Positions 62,480-64,000 of a stretch of 64,000 nt of DNA are shown piece by piece (position 1 is the first letter of the stretch; each line of letters starts with the position of its first letter). Both the position numbers and the translations under genes were made by a program. Location: NCBI GenBank assembly GCA_963576725.1, contig OY755252.1:52849059-52913058 (forward strand), read 5' to 3'. This DNA comes from Azorinus chamasolen. Lineage: Eukaryota; Mollusca; Bivalvia; Cardiida; Solecurtidae. The notes beneath the pieces are model-generated. The model was not told the origin of the DNA. It did no database searches and worked only from the letters and a program-made list of their open reading frames with translations.

Positions 62480-62549
62480 TATACATATGATCTACAGTCA
62501 CTGTATCAACTCAGTCCCTCATACAGACACCTTTGATGCCTATGTAAAT

Positions 62550-62645
62550 GTCACTTTTGTATCCATTGTGATAAATAGAGCATTTGCTCCATAAAAGCAA
62601 AATTTAATACTCTATTTATCACAATGGTTTCAAAAGTACACTTAC
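62550..62645. repeat. Palindrome, ~95 bp
   Basis: TCCATTGTGATAAATAGAGC and GCTCTATTTATCACAATGG-type arms with TTTGTA/TACAAA-like outer ends. A weak relative occurs at 43150-43215. Confidence 0.65.
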
Positions 62646-62819
62646 TAAAATTTTCCATTTTTCTAGTAAATGCTCCTTTTTAGTAGATTGATTCAAAGAG
62701 ACTGGGTCTAAAAATAACCTATGAGGTAGTGGCTTAAATTCTAGCTTATATGTCCGTATTCCCGTTCAGAATCTTTTCTACATGCAAAAATACAGCGTCA
62801 TTTGTCTCTGGTGTGTAAT

Positions 62820-63508
62820 ATGTTTTAGCTTAACGGGTATTTAGCTTTTAATGTATAAAAGAGGCATATTAATGCATTTACAAACAGGGTAGACCCAGAT
62901 CAAACAGCTCCTACACGACAAATGTTTATGGTTTAATATAGATCTTATTCTGCAGTGTTTGACAAGGCCAATTGGCCCAATTACTCCATTGTTTATATGG
63001 CATTTTAATAGTACATCTACTTAACCCTTAATGTGCGGGAATCAAATGCATTATTATAAGACTTTTGCAAACAGTGTAGGCCCAGATCAAGGGCTCCTTA
63101 GGGAGCCCTTTGATCAGGGCCTGCACTGCTTGTGATAAATCATTTTCTTCATTGATAATTTTGATACAAGTTTTTGTTAATTTATAATCAGAATAGGAGC
63201 CAGTTATAATTAATCAGGGTTAATTTTCATTTTCATTATTTCTAGCATGAATAATAAGAATATGACAGTAATAAAAAGTTATATTGGTTAGGTGATTGAA
63301 GAAGGACTTTGCATCTCTTTAACCTGATCACGTAATGAATAAACATGGTTGCAAGTGCTGCCAGCTGCTTAATGCTGAAATCTCCTAAGGGAGCTCTCTG
63401 CATAAGGACTCAAGTTAGAACTCTCCATAAGGGAAAAGTTTCATGGGTTATATGGAGAAATGTTGGTCCAGATTTTGTATCTCCCAATGTTTTCTGTATG
63501 TTAATGTG
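62820..63508. other. Intron sequence with hairpin fragments
   Basis: A short GATCAAGGGCTCC-GGAGCCCTTTGATC hairpin at 63065-63125. No RNF19 exon could be identified here. Confidence 0.45.
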
Positions 63509-63636
63509 TTAACCCTTTCCTTCATAGAAACTCCTTTTCAAGCATTCACAAACAGAGTAGACCCAGATCAGACGGCTCCTGTAGGAGCCGTGTGATCAGG
63601 GTCTGCTCTGTTTGCTAATGGTATTTGATAGATCTG
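63509..63636 (-). mobile_element. piggyBac-like MITE interrupted by pearl-like element
   Basis: TTAACCCTTTCCTTCATAGA through the hairpin GATCAGACGGCTCC-TGTAGG-AGCCGTGTGATC to ATTTGATAGATCTGTTTTTA, where the next element begins. Confidence 0.65.
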
Positions 63637-64000
63637 TTTTTATTATACCCCCCTTTTGAAAAAATGGGGGTATATTGCTTTGCACATGTCGGTCGGTCGG
63701 TCTGTAGGTCGGTAGATCGATGGTTTCCGAACGATAACTAATAAACGACTTGGCATAGAATCTTCAAACTTGCTGTGGTGGTTGGTCATGACAAGTAGAT
63801 GACCCCTATTGTTTTTTAGGTCAAAGGTCAAGGTCACAATGACCTAAAATAGTGAAATAGTTTCCGATCAATAACTGCTCAAGGGTTTGGCTTGGGATCT
63901 TCAAACTTGCTGTGTTGGTTGGTCATGACCACTAGATGACCCCTATTGTTTTTGAGGTCACTAGGTCAAAGGTCAAGGTCATCATGACCTTAGCTGGTTA
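63637..64000 (+). mobile_element. Pearl-like element (TATACCCCCC family), cut by window edge
   Basis: Same start as 51938 (TTATACCCCCCTTTTGAAAA), GGTCGGTCGGTCTGTAGGTC and the same 130-bp units. About two units are visible before the sequence ends. Confidence 0.72.

Overview
This is animal nuclear DNA, most likely from a bivalve mollusc. It is AT-rich and consists of intron-containing genes embedded in dense interspersed repeats. The bivalve assignment is an inference. It rests on the many 'pearl'-type elements (a terminal hairpin, a GTCYGTCY microsatellite, then 100-150 bp internal tandem repeats), on tRNA-derived SINEs, and on many short hairpin MITEs. I place no species name on it.

Left third (about 1-22,100): a beta-1,4-galactosyltransferase-like gene (GT7 family) on the minus strand. 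Four coding exons can be recovered from matching splice sites and phases: exon 1 at 21714-21945 (type II membrane anchor), exon 2 at 12219-12357, exon 3 at 7609-7702 and exon 4 at 2757-2941 (carrying the DxD motif). The remaining catalytic exons lie off the left edge. The introns hold minisatellites, hairpin MITEs, a SINE, two nested pearl-like elements, a LINE tail, a ~750 bp inverted repeat, and a tandem array of tRNA-like units next to exon 1.

Middle (about 22,100-36,000): minisatellites of 45, 48/55, 35 and 24 bp, palindromic elements, then a CpG-rich block at about 28,310-33,880. The block encodes a virus-like packaging-type ATPase with a long polyglutamine tract and two zinc fingers. 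Two small open frames precede it, one Cys-rich and one with a KVRF motif, under a CRE/TATA-type promoter. A LINE tail containing a tiny nested MITE follows.

Right (about 36,300-64,000): a five-exon plus-strand gene I do not recognise (36306-41484, with a poly(A) signal), then an RNF19A/B (dorfin-type) RING-between-RING E3 ubiquitin ligase on the plus strand. Eight coding exons of the ligase (45334-61887) give 602 residues, and its C-terminal part lies beyond the right edge. Its introns hold five or six pearl-like elements, a hAT-like element, SINEs and many MITEs. A non-autonomous Mutator-like element with a 9 bp target duplication lies just upstream.

The genes are unrelated neighbours, not a pathway. 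The most interesting patterns are: TTAA-flanked MITEs ending 17-45 nt upstream of five splice acceptors; pearl-like elements that lie in the same orientation as their host gene in every genic case seen; the virus-like locus; and a minisatellite grown from a MITE tail.
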